The notes below the pieces were generated by a model. It was not told the origin of the DNA. It was given only the letters and a program-made list of their open reading frames with translations, and did not search any database. Below are positions 7,871-16,005 of a stretch of DNA of 36,397 nt, one piece after another (the stretch's first letter is position 1; the number at the start of each line of letters is the position of its first letter). Source of the DNA: Syntrophus sp. GWC2_56_31 (GTDB lineage: Bacteria; Desulfobacterota; Syntrophia; Syntrophales; UBA5619); NCBI GenBank assembly GCA_001829875.1, contig MICN01000087.1:1-36397 (forward strand), read 5' to 3'. A program made the translations under genes and the position numbers.

Positions 7871-8596
7871 TCACCCCTCCACCGCCAGAGACAGCCTGAT
7901 CGTACCGAAAGGACCCGCCTGGTAGGCCCTGATCATCCTGAGTTTCATGAGCTCAAGAATCGCGAGAAAAGTGTAGACGATCCTCTTTCGGTCCGTCCGC
8001 TCTCCCAGCAGCTCACTGAAAGTCAATTGCTTTTTTTCGGACAGCCGCTCCATAATCTCGTTGATCCTGTCCGTCAAGGACATCCTCTCCGTATCGATCA
8101 CCAGGTCATCCGATTTGTCAAGACCGGCGATGATCGAACGAAAGGCTTCAACAAGCTCAAAAACGCCGACCTCGATCATCAGCTCGTCCCCGTCTTCCAC
8201 TCCTGCCGGATCTTCCGCAGGCGCACCCCGCGAAAACACATCCCGATCAAGAAGGGGGCGGGCCTCGAGGCTGAGCGCCGCTTCCTTGAAGGCCTGGTAC
8301 TCCAGAAGCTGTCGGACCAGGTCCGCACGCGGGTCCTGACCTTCTCCCCCGTCTTCTTCATCCTCTGCCGGCGGCAGGAGCAGCCGCGACTTGATGTGGA
8401 TAAGCGTCGCGGCCAGGACCAGGTACTCCCCGGCGAGATCGAGATTGAGCGAACGCATCATATCGAGATATTCCAGATACTGCTCGGTAATCAGGGCAAT
8501 GGGGATATTGTAAATGTCGATCTCGTTCTTCCGGATGAGATAGAGCAGAAGATCCAGAGGACCCTCGAAGATGTCAAGCTTGATCTCATAGCTCAT
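7871..8596 (-). CDS. scpA: Segregation and condensation protein A
   Basis: The N-terminus SYEIKLDIFEGPLDLLLYLI followed by RKNEIDIYNIPIALITEQYL is the ScpA signature that binds the SMC neck. The C-terminus is a winged helix (FLAILELMKLRMIRAYQ) that contacts the SMC cap. The middle has an acidic linker (PPAEDEEDGGEGQD). At 241 residues it is of normal length. Its start overlaps the end of trpS by 11 nt, so translation is probably coupled, and scpB follows. Confidence 0.95.
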   Translation of the reverse strand: MSYEIKLDIFEGPLDLLLYLIRKNEIDIYNIPIALITEQYLEYLDMMRSLNLDLAGEYLVLAATLIHIKSRLLLPPAEDEEDGGEGQDPRADLVRQLLEYQAFKEAALSLEARPLLDRDVFSRGAPAEDPAGVEDGDELMIEVGVFELVEAFRSIIAGLDKSDDLVIDTERMSLTDRINEIMERLSEKKQLTFSELLGERTDRKRIVYTFLAILELMKLRMIRAYQAGPFGTIRLSLAVEG

Positions 8597-9587
8597 GGCT
8601 TATTTTCAATGCTTCCCGCACTTCGGCAAGCGTAGCCTTCGCAATCCCGGCGGCCCGACGGTTGCCGTCGGCGATGATCGCCAGGATCTCTTCAGGATGG
8701 TTCGAGTAATGCTCCCGCCTCTCATGGACCGGTCTCATTCCCTCCGCGACTGCAGCGGCAAGCCGTCGCTTGCATTCCGTACACCCGATGTCCGCACCCC
8801 GGCAAGCCGATTCTATCTCGGCTACCGCATCCGCGCTCGAATAGAGCTGGTGGAAGGTGCGGACGTTGCAGAGTTCCGGGCGACCGGGGTCGCTTCTCCG
8901 CTGGCGCTGAGGATCGGTAAACATCGACGCAACCTTCCTCTCCAGGGTTTCTCCCCGATCGCTCATGAAGATCGAATTATCATAGGACTTGCTCATTTTC
9001 CGACCGTCGATGCCGAGAAGCTTCGGGACTTCCGTCAGAAGCGGCTCGGGTATGGGAAAGAGCTCGCCATAGAGAAAATTGAAGCGGCGAGTGATTTCGC
9101 GTGTCAGCTCCACATGGGGGAGTTGATCGATGCCGACCGGTACGCCATATGCCTTATACATGATGATATCCGCCGCCTGCAGCACCGGATAACCCAGGAA
9201 TCCGAACGTCGAGAGGTCTTTTTGCGCAAGTTCTTCCTTCACTTCCTTGTAAGTCGGATTCCTCTCCAACCAGGCCAGGGGTGTAATCATCGAGAGTAAG
9301 AGGAATAGTTCGGCATGTTCTTTGATGGCCGACTGGATGAAGAGCGTACTTTTCTCCGGTTCCAGACCAGCGGCGAGCCAATCGATCACCATATCGAGCG
9401 TGTTCGCCCGGATCTCGTCCGTTGTTGCGTAGTCGCTTGTCAGTGCATGCCAGTCGGCGACAAAATAGTAGCACTCGTAATCACCGTGATTCTGGAGGGC
9501 AATCCAGTTTGAAAGGGCGCCATGGAGATTGCCTAAATGGAGTTTCCCCGTGGGCCTCATCCCGCTTAAGATCCGTTTCCTTGCCAA
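8586..9587 (-). CDS. trpS: Tryptophan--tRNA ligase
   Basis: A class I aminoacyl-tRNA synthetase of 333 residues. The HIGH-like motif is TGKLHLGNLHGAL near the N-terminus and the KMSKS motif is GRKMSKSYDN in the second half. QAADIIMYKA and VGIDQLPHVELTREI are the expected Trp/Tyr-tRNA synthetase core segments. It charges tRNA-Trp with tryptophan in the cytoplasm. It is the first gene of the trpS-scpA-scpB-rluB run, overlapping scpA. A likely terminator (9611-9642) separates it from the HU gene upstream, so the operon should have its own promoter close to 9600. Confidence 0.96.
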   Translation of the reverse strand: MARKRILSGMRPTGKLHLGNLHGALSNWIALQNHGDYECYYFVADWHALTSDYATTDEIRANTLDMVIDWLAAGLEPEKSTLFIQSAIKEHAELFLLLSMITPLAWLERNPTYKEVKEELAQKDLSTFGFLGYPVLQAADIIMYKAYGVPVGIDQLPHVELTREITRRFNFLYGELFPIPEPLLTEVPKLLGIDGRKMSKSYDNSIFMSDRGETLERKVASMFTDPQRQRRSDPGRPELCNVRTFHQLYSSADAVAEIESACRGADIGCTECKRRLAAAVAEGMRPVHERREHYSNHPEEILAIIADGNRRAAGIAKATLAEVREALKISHEL

Positions 9588-9605
9588 GTCTCCCTCCCGG
9601 AATGG

Positions 9606-9642
9606 AACGAAAAGACCTCCACAAAGAAAAATGGAGGCCTTT
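9606..9642 (-). terminator. Rho-independent terminator of the HU gene
   Basis: On the minus strand an 11-bp stem (arms at 9642-9632 and 9621-9611, one G-T wobble) with a 10-nt loop runs into a short T tract. It sits 24 bp after the stop of the HU gene and just before trpS. Confidence 0.55.
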
Positions 9643-9665
9643 CGCTTCGACTCTATATAATCCCG

Positions 9666-9938
9666 TTATTTTACTTTGTCCGTCAGCGCCTTGCCGGCTT
9701 TGAATTTGACAACCTTCTTGGCTGCGATTTTGATGGCCTTTCCGGTCTGGGGGTTTCGTCCGGTCCGGGCTTTTCTCTTCACCACGGAGAACGTTCCAAA
9801 CCCTACGAGCCCGAGTTTACCGCTCTTTTTGAGTTCCTTTTCCACTGCCCCGGTAAAGGCCTCCAGCGCTTTTGCGGCGGCTGCTTTCGAAACTGCTGCT
9901 CCCTTTGCCATCGCTCCAATCAATTCTGCCTTCGTCAT
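9666..9938 (-). CDS. HU family DNA-binding protein
   Basis: The 90-residue protein starts MTKAELIGAMAKGAAVSKAA and has the beta-arm motif GRNPQTGKAIKIAAKKVVKF, ending in FKAGKALTDKV. It is a histone-like protein that binds and bends DNA as a dimer. It is alanine- and lysine-rich, and differs from the IHF-beta-like protein at 6102-6386. An AAGGA lies next to the start and a GGGGGAG lies further upstream. It appears monocistronic, with a hairpin terminator after it and a 282-bp gap before it. Confidence 0.95.
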   Translation of the reverse strand: MTKAELIGAMAKGAAVSKAAAAKALEAFTGAVEKELKKSGKLGLVGFGTFSVVKRKARTGRNPQTGKAIKIAAKKVVKFKAGKALTDKVK

Positions 9939-10220
9939 TCCTTTTTCTCCCCCTTTCGTTGATGATTTTAATGGAACATAACTTTCTCACCACCCCCACG
10001 GTGGCTAAACCTATAGCCGCTCATTTCCTGCAAAGGGAAAAATGCGGGAAACAATGCCATACTATAAAACGTGGAGTCACCACTAACACAATAAAAAACA
10101 ACAATCAAGAAAAATCTTAATATTTCTAATAAAGATGAGACATAAAAAAAATGCAGTCCAGCAACGCCAACGGTTTGATGCGCATAAGGCCGGGCGTTAT
10201 CTGATTTCACAGCAATTTTC
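9939..10220. other. Intergenic region upstream of the HU gene
   Basis: No convincing gene is present; an 80-codon minus-strand frame here lacks family likeness. Read on the minus strand it is AT-rich in the middle and contains a TATAGT at about 10064-10069 that could be a -10 box for the HU gene, preceded by the small palindrome GTGG-TGACT-CCAC. Nearer mltA, AACGCC/GGCGTT arms with a T8 run some distance downstream may form a weak mltA terminator. Confidence 0.35.
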
Positions 10221-11552
10221 TCAACGTCCCCTGTCCCTTTTCTTCACCAGAAAATAGAGTTCTCCTCGTTCTTTGAGGCTCCCCGCAAGCATTTCCGCTT
10301 CGTCACCGGTTCCGCAGAAGAGATCGACACGTCCCGCTCCCTTGATCATGCCGCCCGCATCCTGAGCGACGACAAATCGGGAGAAAGGCACCCAGGACAC
10401 CACATTCCCCTCCCGGTCGAGGATCGGCTTTTGCGCCCGAATAAAGGCCAGCGCCCCCCTTGGAAACACGGCGGCATCGGTCGCAATGGAGCGGCCCGCC
10501 GTAAGGATCTCCCCGAGAGAGCCGACAGGCCCCTCCTTGACTTCGCGGAAAAAAATGAAACTCTCGTTGTGCCCGAGGATCTCCGCGAGGGCTTCCGGGT
10601 GTTCCCTGAGGTAGCGTTTGATCGCCTGATACGACATGTCCTGAGGGCTGATCTTCCCTGTATCCATCAGGAAACGTCCCACGCTCTGGTAGGGGCGCCC
10701 ATTCTTGATTGCATAGCCGATCTGAAGGAGCTTTCCATTGGGCAGTTTGATTTTGCCGGACCCCTGCGTATGGAGAAAGAACAGATTGATGCGGTCGTCC
10801 ACCCAGGCGATCTCGAGATTACGACCGGCCAATGCAGCGAGATCTTCTATCTCGCTCCGACTATAATACGGAACGAGTTCTCCGTTTCTCACCCGGCCGA
10901 CCAGTTGGTCGCCCTGTTGCTTTTCTCTGAATTTTCCGAGGTTGACGACGACCGCGTCAGCCGGCGCCTTATATACGGGATATTTGTATTTCGCGGTTTT
11001 CTTCAGCGACCCGTCGAGGATCGGCTCGAAATAGCCGGTGAATAAAACGGCGTCCTTTCCGTCCAGACCGGTCGACCGATAGACGTCGAAGGTCTCCCGA
11101 ATCAGCATCTGCCTGGTTTCGCCCGTCTCGCCCCGACGGAGAATTTCCTTGAGGGCAAGGAGTGATTCCCTGAGCTCCCGAACGGTTACCATGGCGTCAT
11201 CCATCCGGTAAGGTCCGTTGCCGGCGGCCCGTGCGTAATACCTGAGGCTCTTTTCAATGGCCGTCTCCAGCGAGGCCGGATCCATGTCATCCGAAAAGAG
11301 AGGAAGTTGATCGGCAGAGAGGCGGATCAGGGGAGAGACCGGTTTCGGGATGACCGGGGGAGGCAGCGTCTCAGGCGGGACCGTGATTGGAGGTGCCGGT
11401 AGAGAAACAGGCGGCGGTATCGCGGCGGTCGGAGGAGCGGGTTTGAGCGTTGTCTGCGGCGACACCGATGGCGGTATCGGTTTTCTCGCCCGGCCCGCGC
11501 ACCCCGCTAGAAAAAAAAGGACCAGAAAAAAGATCAGGGCGCGTCTGGTCAT
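10221..11552 (-). CDS. mltA: Membrane-bound lytic murein transglycosylase A (lipoprotein)
   Basis: The protein begins with a lipoprotein signal (FFLVLFFLAGC, lipid-bearing Cys18), followed by a Pro-rich linker (about residues 25-75). The MltA core contains FTGYFEPILDGS and the double-psi barrel segment HTQGSGKIKLPNGKLLQIGY. The 3D domain reads VAQDAGGMIKGAGRVDLFCG, including its conserved aspartates. It cleaves the glycan strands of peptidoglycan at the outer membrane, forming 1,6-anhydro products. At 443 residues it is a little longer than usual because of the Pro-rich linker, which may let it reach the wall. Its start lies 1 nt after the stop of the GNAT gene, indicating one operon nadK-recN-GNAT-mltA. 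Confidence 0.93.
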   Translation of the reverse strand: MTRRALIFFLVLFFLAGCAGRARKPIPPSVSPQTTLKPAPPTAAIPPPVSLPAPPITVPPETLPPPVIPKPVSPLIRLSADQLPLFSDDMDPASLETAIEKSLRYYARAAGNGPYRMDDAMVTVRELRESLLALKEILRRGETGETRQMLIRETFDVYRSTGLDGKDAVLFTGYFEPILDGSLKKTAKYKYPVYKAPADAVVVNLGKFREKQQGDQLVGRVRNGELVPYYSRSEIEDLAALAGRNLEIAWVDDRINLFFLHTQGSGKIKLPNGKLLQIGYAIKNGRPYQSVGRFLMDTGKISPQDMSYQAIKRYLREHPEALAEILGHNESFIFFREVKEGPVGSLGEILTAGRSIATDAAVFPRGALAFIRAQKPILDREGNVVSWVPFSRFVVAQDAGGMIKGAGRVDLFCGTGDEAEMLAGSLKERGELYFLVKKRDRGR

Positions 11553-11553
11553 C

Positions 11554-12012
11554 TCACAGCTCCAGGATCATCGAGACTTCATCGCAAAAGTCGGGATATT
11601 TGGAACACCGGAAACAGTCCGACCAGATTTTCTCGGGGAGCGTGGAGCGCTTGACATCCTGAAAACCGAGTTTCCGGAAAAACTCCTGTTTGTATGTCAG
11701 TGTAAAGATCCGAAAGAGATCCAACGTGATCGCTTCGGAAATGCAGGCTTCCACCAGCTTTCGTCCGATCCCTTCCCTTCTGTGCGCCTCATCCACATAG
11801 AGCGAGCGAATCTCAGCCAGGTTCTCCCAAACGATGCTCATTGCACAGATCCCGATGACTTCATTATTCCCTTCATCTTGATAGATGAAAAAATCCCGCA
11901 GGCTGCCGTAGATATCCATCAGTGAACGGGGGAGCATCTCGCCCTTTCCCGAAGAGATGTTGATCGCTCTGTGAATGGTCCTGACATCACCGATACGGGC
12001 CTTCCTCAGCAT
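11554..12012 (-). CDS. GNAT N-acetyltransferase (ArgA-like short type)
   Basis: A single GNAT domain of 152 residues. The acetyl-CoA binding motif A is visible as IRSLYVDEAHRREGIGRKLV, and the C-terminal region contains FFRKLGFQDV. The tail KIWSDCFRCSKYPDFCDEVS with its spaced cysteines resembles short N-acetylglutamate synthase-like proteins, so a role in arginine synthesis is possible but not established by sequence. Its ATG overlaps the recN stop (ATGCTGA), so it is translationally coupled in the nadK-recN-GNAT-mltA cluster. Confidence 0.85.
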   Translation of the reverse strand: MLRKARIGDVRTIHRAINISSGKGEMLPRSLMDIYGSLRDFFIYQDEGNNEVIGICAMSIVWENLAEIRSLYVDEAHRREGIGRKLVEACISEAITLDLFRIFTLTYKQEFFRKLGFQDVKRSTLPEKIWSDCFRCSKYPDFCDEVSMILEL

Positions 12013-13691
12013 CTCTCCCCCCTGGCGGCAGACAGCATCTCCCGTGCGTGGTCTCGCGTCTTGGCGGTCAGCTCTATCCCTCCGAGCATGCGGGCAATCT
12101 CCTCGAGACGCTGGGCCTCGGAAAGGACCGAGACGATGGTGTTTGTTCTCTTCCCGGCAACCCGCTTTACGACTTGGTAATGACGGTCCCCGCAGCAGGC
12201 GATCTGAGGCAGATGGGTAATGCAGAGGACCTGATGATGGCGGGAAACCTCTCTGAGTTTCTGACCCACGATCTCGGCCGTCGCTCCCCCGATGCCGCTG
12301 TCGACTTCGTCGAACACGATCGTCCCCACCGAACCGGTCCGGGCCAGAACTTTCTTTATGGCGAGCATGATCCGGGAAAGTTCGCCGCCGGAAGCGATGC
12401 CCCGCAGGGGTTTGAGCTCCTCCCCGACGTTCGTCGAGAGGTAGAATTCCGGATCGTCTATCCCCTTTTCGTTGAAGGCCGCATCCCCCTCCGGTATTTC
12501 TCGAAAGACAACGGCAAAATGGGCATTTTCCATTCCGAGCGTCCTTATTTCCGCCTCGATTGTCGCTTTGAGGGCGGCGGCCTTCTCACGACGCCTTCCG
12601 GAAAGGATTTTCGCATTTTCCACCAGCCGTCCCCGTTCGGCAGCGATCGCCGTCACCAACACAGAGATTTCCTCTTCGACCGAGGCAATGTTTCGCAGCT
12701 CTTCTTCCGCTTCGGCCGCTTTGCCGAGGACCGCGTCGAGCGTTCCGCCGTACTTGCGCTTCAGGCGGCCCAGAAGCTCCAGTCGCGCTTCAATAGCCTC
12801 CATCCGCGCCGGATCGAACGTATGGCGTTTCGCATAGTCGCGGAGGGTGAAGGCGGCGTCCTCGATCCGGTAATAGAGCTCTTCCATATCCCCCTCGGAG
12901 AGTTTCAGCGCCGGGTCGATCTTCCGGATCTCTTTTACAGCCACGGCGGCGCTTCGGAATTCGGTGAGCACCGAATCGCTTTTCCCGTAAAGGGTATCGT
13001 AACCCGCCTCCGCATAATCGATGAGTTTCTGGACGTTGGCGAGTATTTTCTTCTCATCGAGAAGCGCCGTGTCTTCGCCCGTCAGGATATCCGCCTGCGA
13101 GATCTCACCGATCTGAAAACGGAGGAGGTCCTCGCGCTGCGCCCTTGTTCGCCTCAACTCCTGAAGCCCGTGGTGTTTCTCGTTGAGCTCACGGTACCGG
13201 TCATACGTCTGGCGGTACGCCGACCGAAGCGGGAGCAGTCCGCCGAACTCGTCGAGAATATCCGTGTGATTGTCCGGGTCTAAAATCATCTGGTGTTCGT
13301 GCTGGCCGCAGATATTGATCAGCGATTCACCGATCGACGCTAGCGACGCCAGGGAAGCCAGGGCGCCGTTGATGTAAATCCTGTTCTTTCCTGAACGCGA
13401 TACGACGCGACGAACGATGAGGTCATCACCGTCGCCGAACCCCATCTCGCTGACCTTTTTCCGTAATCCGCCATAATCACGAATGTTGAACAGTGCTTCA
13501 ACCACAGCCGCATCCTCGAAGGAGCGGATCATGTCGGCGTTGGCCCGGTCGCCCAGAAGAAGGCCCACGGCGCCGATGATGATCGATTTGCCGGCGCCGG
13601 TCTCCCCGGAGATGACGTTGAGACCCCCGTCGAAGGCGATCTTCAGTTCATCGATGATGGCAAAATTACGGATGTTCAGTTCCGTAAGCAT
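12006..13691 (-). CDS. recN: DNA repair protein RecN
   Basis: An SMC-like ATPase of 561 residues. Walker A is GETGAGKS at about residues 29-36, the ABC signature is LASGGELSRIMLA near the C-terminus, and Walker B is TIVFDEVDSGIGG. Between them lie coiled coils (about residues 150-370). RecN binds double-strand break ends and helps recombinational repair. The gene overlaps the 3' end of nadK by 26 nt, the common nadK-recN arrangement. A 411-codon frame on the plus strand is a shadow of this gene. I saw no clear LexA site. Confidence 0.96.
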   Translation of the reverse strand: MLTELNIRNFAIIDELKIAFDGGLNVISGETGAGKSIIIGAVGLLLGDRANADMIRSFEDAAVVEALFNIRDYGGLRKKVSEMGFGDGDDLIVRRVVSRSGKNRIYINGALASLASLASIGESLINICGQHEHQMILDPDNHTDILDEFGGLLPLRSAYRQTYDRYRELNEKHHGLQELRRTRAQREDLLRFQIGEISQADILTGEDTALLDEKKILANVQKLIDYAEAGYDTLYGKSDSVLTEFRSAAVAVKEIRKIDPALKLSEGDMEELYYRIEDAAFTLRDYAKRHTFDPARMEAIEARLELLGRLKRKYGGTLDAVLGKAAEAEEELRNIASVEEEISVLVTAIAAERGRLVENAKILSGRRREKAAALKATIEAEIRTLGMENAHFAVVFREIPEGDAAFNEKGIDDPEFYLSTNVGEELKPLRGIASGGELSRIMLAIKKVLARTGSVGTIVFDEVDSGIGGATAEIVGQKLREVSRHHQVLCITHLPQIACCGDRHYQVVKRVAGKRTNTIVSVLSEAQRLEEIARMLGGIELTAKTRDHAREMLSAARGERC

Positions 13692-14577
13692 CTCGCCTCT
13701 TCCCGGCGGCGCCCGTTGGGAAACCGCCCCAACCCAATTTCTGCCTCAAAATCTCCATGTAGTTCCGGTGAGGAGACGAGACCAGTGTCGTCACGTGCAG
13801 CGATTTCTTGACCGTCATCGTATCTCCCGATTTCACGGTAAACGAGGCCTGTCCGTCGAGGGTCACAGTCGCTCCCTGCTCGGCCGTCCATATCGTCACC
13901 TTGATGACCGCGCTCTCCGGCAGGAGAATCGGCCGGTTCGTCAGGGTATGGGGGCAGATCGGGTTGATGATGATCGAATTCAGCTCGGGAAAGACGATGG
14001 GCCCGCCGGCGGCGAGCGAATACGCGGTCGAGCCGGTTGGCGTCGCGATGATGAGGCCGTCGGCCTTGAATGTCGTCAGATAGCGCTCATCCACTGTCGT
14101 CTCGAGTTCCACGATCCGAGAGAGGTTGCCCCGGTTGATGACCGCATCATTGAGGACGGTCCCTCCGTGGAAGGTTTCCTCTCCCCCGTTGATGTCCACA
14201 TCGAGCATCATTCGCTTTTCGATCTGGAAATTCCCCGCAAGGATCAGGTCCAAGGCGTTGAACATCTCTCCCAAATTCACCTCGGTCAGATAACCGAACA
14301 CGCCGAGATTGATCCCCACGATCGGCACATCCCGGTCCCGGATCAGGCGGGCCGTTCGGAGAATCGTGCCGTCTCCCCCGAATACGACAAGCAGGTCTAC
14401 CAGTGAACCCAGTATTCCGACCTCCACCCCGCGTGCGGCCCCGATTTTCGCGGCGATCCCCTCTTCCAGATGGACATCCAACCCGCGGGCGACCAGCCAG
14501 TCGTAGAGCGCGATGGTGCAGGCGGGAGATTTTTCCTTGGCGACATTGGCGATAAGCCCAACTTTTTTTATAAGCAT
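13666..14577 (-). CDS. nadK: NAD kinase
   Basis: The GGDG motif (VVFGGDGTILRTAR, residues 67-70) binds ATP and NAD, and the second signature TPTGSTAYSLAAGGP is intact. The NE/D-type substrate motif appears as VLNDAVINRG. The enzyme phosphorylates NAD to NADP in the cytoplasm. At 303 residues it is of normal size, with a short basic tail that overlaps recN. An AAGGTG lies about 5 nt before the ATG at 14577. It heads the nadK-recN-GNAT-mltA cluster. Confidence 0.95.
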   Translation of the reverse strand: MLIKKVGLIANVAKEKSPACTIALYDWLVARGLDVHLEEGIAAKIGAARGVEVGILGSLVDLLVVFGGDGTILRTARLIRDRDVPIVGINLGVFGYLTEVNLGEMFNALDLILAGNFQIEKRMMLDVDINGGEETFHGGTVLNDAVINRGNLSRIVELETTVDERYLTTFKADGLIIATPTGSTAYSLAAGGPIVFPELNSIIINPICPHTLTNRPILLPESAVIKVTIWTAEQGATVTLDGQASFTVKSGDTMTVKKSLHVTTLVSSPHRNYMEILRQKLGWGGFPTGAAGKRRDAYGTEHP

Positions 14578-14649
14578 CCGAGCACCTTACAGGCAATTTG
14601 GCAAACGGTCTACCATAAAATGCCTCCTGTGTCCAACGGTTTCAATGGG

Positions 14650-14774
14650 GACGGCTTCGTAAAAGGGCCGCAGGCAAGGCGCGCGAGTCCTGAGGAGTGA
14701 GGCGTACTGTTGCGTACGCCGCAACGACGAGGGATGAAGCGCAACGCGGCATCCGGCCTTTTTACGTAGCCGTC
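14650..14774. repeat. 125-bp inverted-repeat element, copy A
   Basis: This intergenic element begins GACGGCTTCGTAAAA and ends TTTTTACGTAGCCGTC, so its ends are inverted repeats. An internal hairpin has arms GGCGTAC and GTACGCC. It has no open frame. A second 125-bp copy lies at 23648-23772, identical over most of its length. The form suggests a non-autonomous, MITE-like or REP-like element. Confidence 0.85.
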
Positions 14775-14785
14775 GGCCTTGGGTA

Positions 14786-14814
14786 TTGACAGGACGCCCT
14801 TAGGTGGGTTAGTG
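14786..14814 (+). promoter_or_regulatory. Probable sigma-70 promoter of the RdgC-family gene
   Basis: A perfect -35 TTGACA (14786-14791) is followed after 17 bp by TTAGTG (14809-14814) as a weak -10. It lies just after repeat copy A and 23 bp before the start codon. Confidence 0.4.
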
Positions 14815-14837
14815 TCGCGCCTTCCAAGGAGGTATGA

Positions 14838-15980
14838 ATGGGCTTACGCAAAGGAGCGGTCTCATTTTCCAGGTACCGGTTGATCGGCTCCCTGCCGGAT
14901 CATTTCCCGGATTTTTTCAACGAACGGATCAGGAAAAACGCCTTTCAGACCGTCTGGCGCACCGCAGAAGAAAAGGCGGCCGGTTGGACGGGGCTGGAGG
15001 ATCCCCTGGACACGGATTTTCCTTACGCCTCCTATGCTTTGGGGCGGTACCTGCTCTTTTCCCTCCGTATCGACCGGAAATCGGTCGCGCCATCCCTGCT
15101 CCGACTCCGGGTGACGGAGGCCGAGAGGAGCAAGCTTTTGGAAACCGGCCAGAAGAAGCTTTACCGAGAGCAGCGGGAAGCGATCAGGGAGGCGGTGCGT
15201 CTCGAACTTCTCGGACGGACCATGCCCGTTCCCTCTTTCTTTGAAATATGCTGGTCCGTACCGGAGAGCACACTGTACTTCTGTTCGCTGTCCGATAAGG
15301 TGTTTGAAGACCTCCAGGCGATTTTCAGGGATTCGTTTCAACTTACACTCGCGCCGTATGTTCCCTGGGATCCGCCTTTGCCTGGCGAAGGGCAAACCCC
15401 CCAGCGCGGCGCTGCTGATGTAAATGGGGCGCTGTCCCCATATAAATCAGCGCTTCCATTGGGTGTCGATCCCTTGATGATCGGCCGGGAATTCCTGACA
15501 TGGCTCTGGTTCAAAAGCGAGGAGAGAAACGGGAGGATCCTGATCCCGGGCGCCGGCGAAAGCGAGGTCTTTTTCATCAGGAGGCTGGTCCTCGAATCGG
15601 GAGACGGGGAGTACGCCGAAACGGTGGTCTGTCAAGGGCTCCATGCCGATCTCAAGGAAGGCAAAGAGGCCCTGCGGCAGGGGAAGAAGATCACCGCTGC
15701 GCGCCTTCGTGTGGCTTATGACAACACCGAGTGGGAATTCACCTTCAAGGCTGACCGGTTTCATTTCCAGTCGGTGAAGTTGCCGACCATCCCCGAGGGC
15801 GAAGGGGAACAGATCGACCGCGAAGGGCAGCTCCTCGAGCGGATTGACCTCATCGAAAAGGCGGCAGGGATGATGGATCTGCTCTTCCAATCCTTTCTGA
15901 AACGCCGGCTTTCAAACGACTGGGAAGCGGAGCTGTCCCGCATGCAGAAGTGGATATTATCGAGCAGCGGTGGAAATTAG
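14838..15980 (+). CDS. rdgC: RdgC-family recombination-associated protein
   Basis: The 380-residue product starts MGLRKGAVSFSRYRLIGSLP after an AAGGAGG site. The middle segment (a charged helix, then LLGRTMPVPSFFEICWSVPE) and the late GREFLTWLWF match the pattern of RdgC, a ring-forming DNA-binding protein that modulates RecA in gamma-proteobacteria. It is about 75 residues longer than the E. coli protein. A hairpin-forming sequence at 15414-15451 lies within the frame and is translated as ADVNGALSPYKSA, in what looks like a linker between the two halves. The stop codon is inside another degenerate palindrome. The family call is by pattern memory and fairly secure. Confidence 0.78.
   Translation: MGLRKGAVSFSRYRLIGSLPDHFPDFFNERIRKNAFQTVWRTAEEKAAGWTGLEDPLDTDFPYASYALGRYLLFSLRIDRKSVAPSLLRLRVTEAERSKLLETGQKKLYREQREAIREAVRLELLGRTMPVPSFFEICWSVPESTLYFCSLSDKVFEDLQAIFRDSFQLTLAPYVPWDPPLPGEGQTPQRGAADVNGALSPYKSALPLGVDPLMIGREFLTWLWFKSEERNGRILIPGAGESEVFFIRRLVLESGDGEYAETVVCQGLHADLKEGKEALRQGKKITAARLRVAYDNTEWEFTFKADRFHFQSVKLPTIPEGEGEQIDREGQLLERIDLIEKAAGMMDLLFQSFLKRRLSNDWEAELSRMQKWILSSSGGN
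15414..15451. repeat. REP-like imperfect palindrome inside the rdgC frame
   Basis: Arms at 15414-15429 and 15436-15451 match as inverted repeats at 14 of 16 positions, around a 6-nt loop (CGCTGT). The core ATGGGG/CCCCAT resembles the core of the 6010-6062 element. It keeps the rdgC reading frame open. Confidence 0.6.
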
Positions 15981-15999
15981 GAGCAACTCCCTATGTTCG
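15974..15999. repeat. Degenerate REP-like palindrome overlapping the rdgC stop codon
   Basis: TAGGAG-CAA-CTCC plus the flanking CTATGTTCG look like a decayed relative of the 6010-6062 arm. It contains the rdgC stop codon (15978-15980) and fills the gap to the convergent arsS-type gene, so it may help end transcription. Confidence 0.4.
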
Positions 16000-16005
16000 T
16001 GGCGA

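Noticed and set aside
6102-9938. IHF-beta-like and HU genes as an alpha/beta pair
   Set aside because: They are more than 3 kb apart, separated by the trpS-rluB cluster, and the second protein is HU-like rather than IHF-alpha-like.
9968-10210. An 80-codon minus-strand frame between mltA and the HU gene
   Set aside because: No ribosome site or family likeness, and it runs over the probable HU promoter.
12048-13283. A 411-codon plus-strand frame
   Set aside because: It is antisense to recN, whose Walker and ABC motifs are intact; no domain is visible in the shadow frame.
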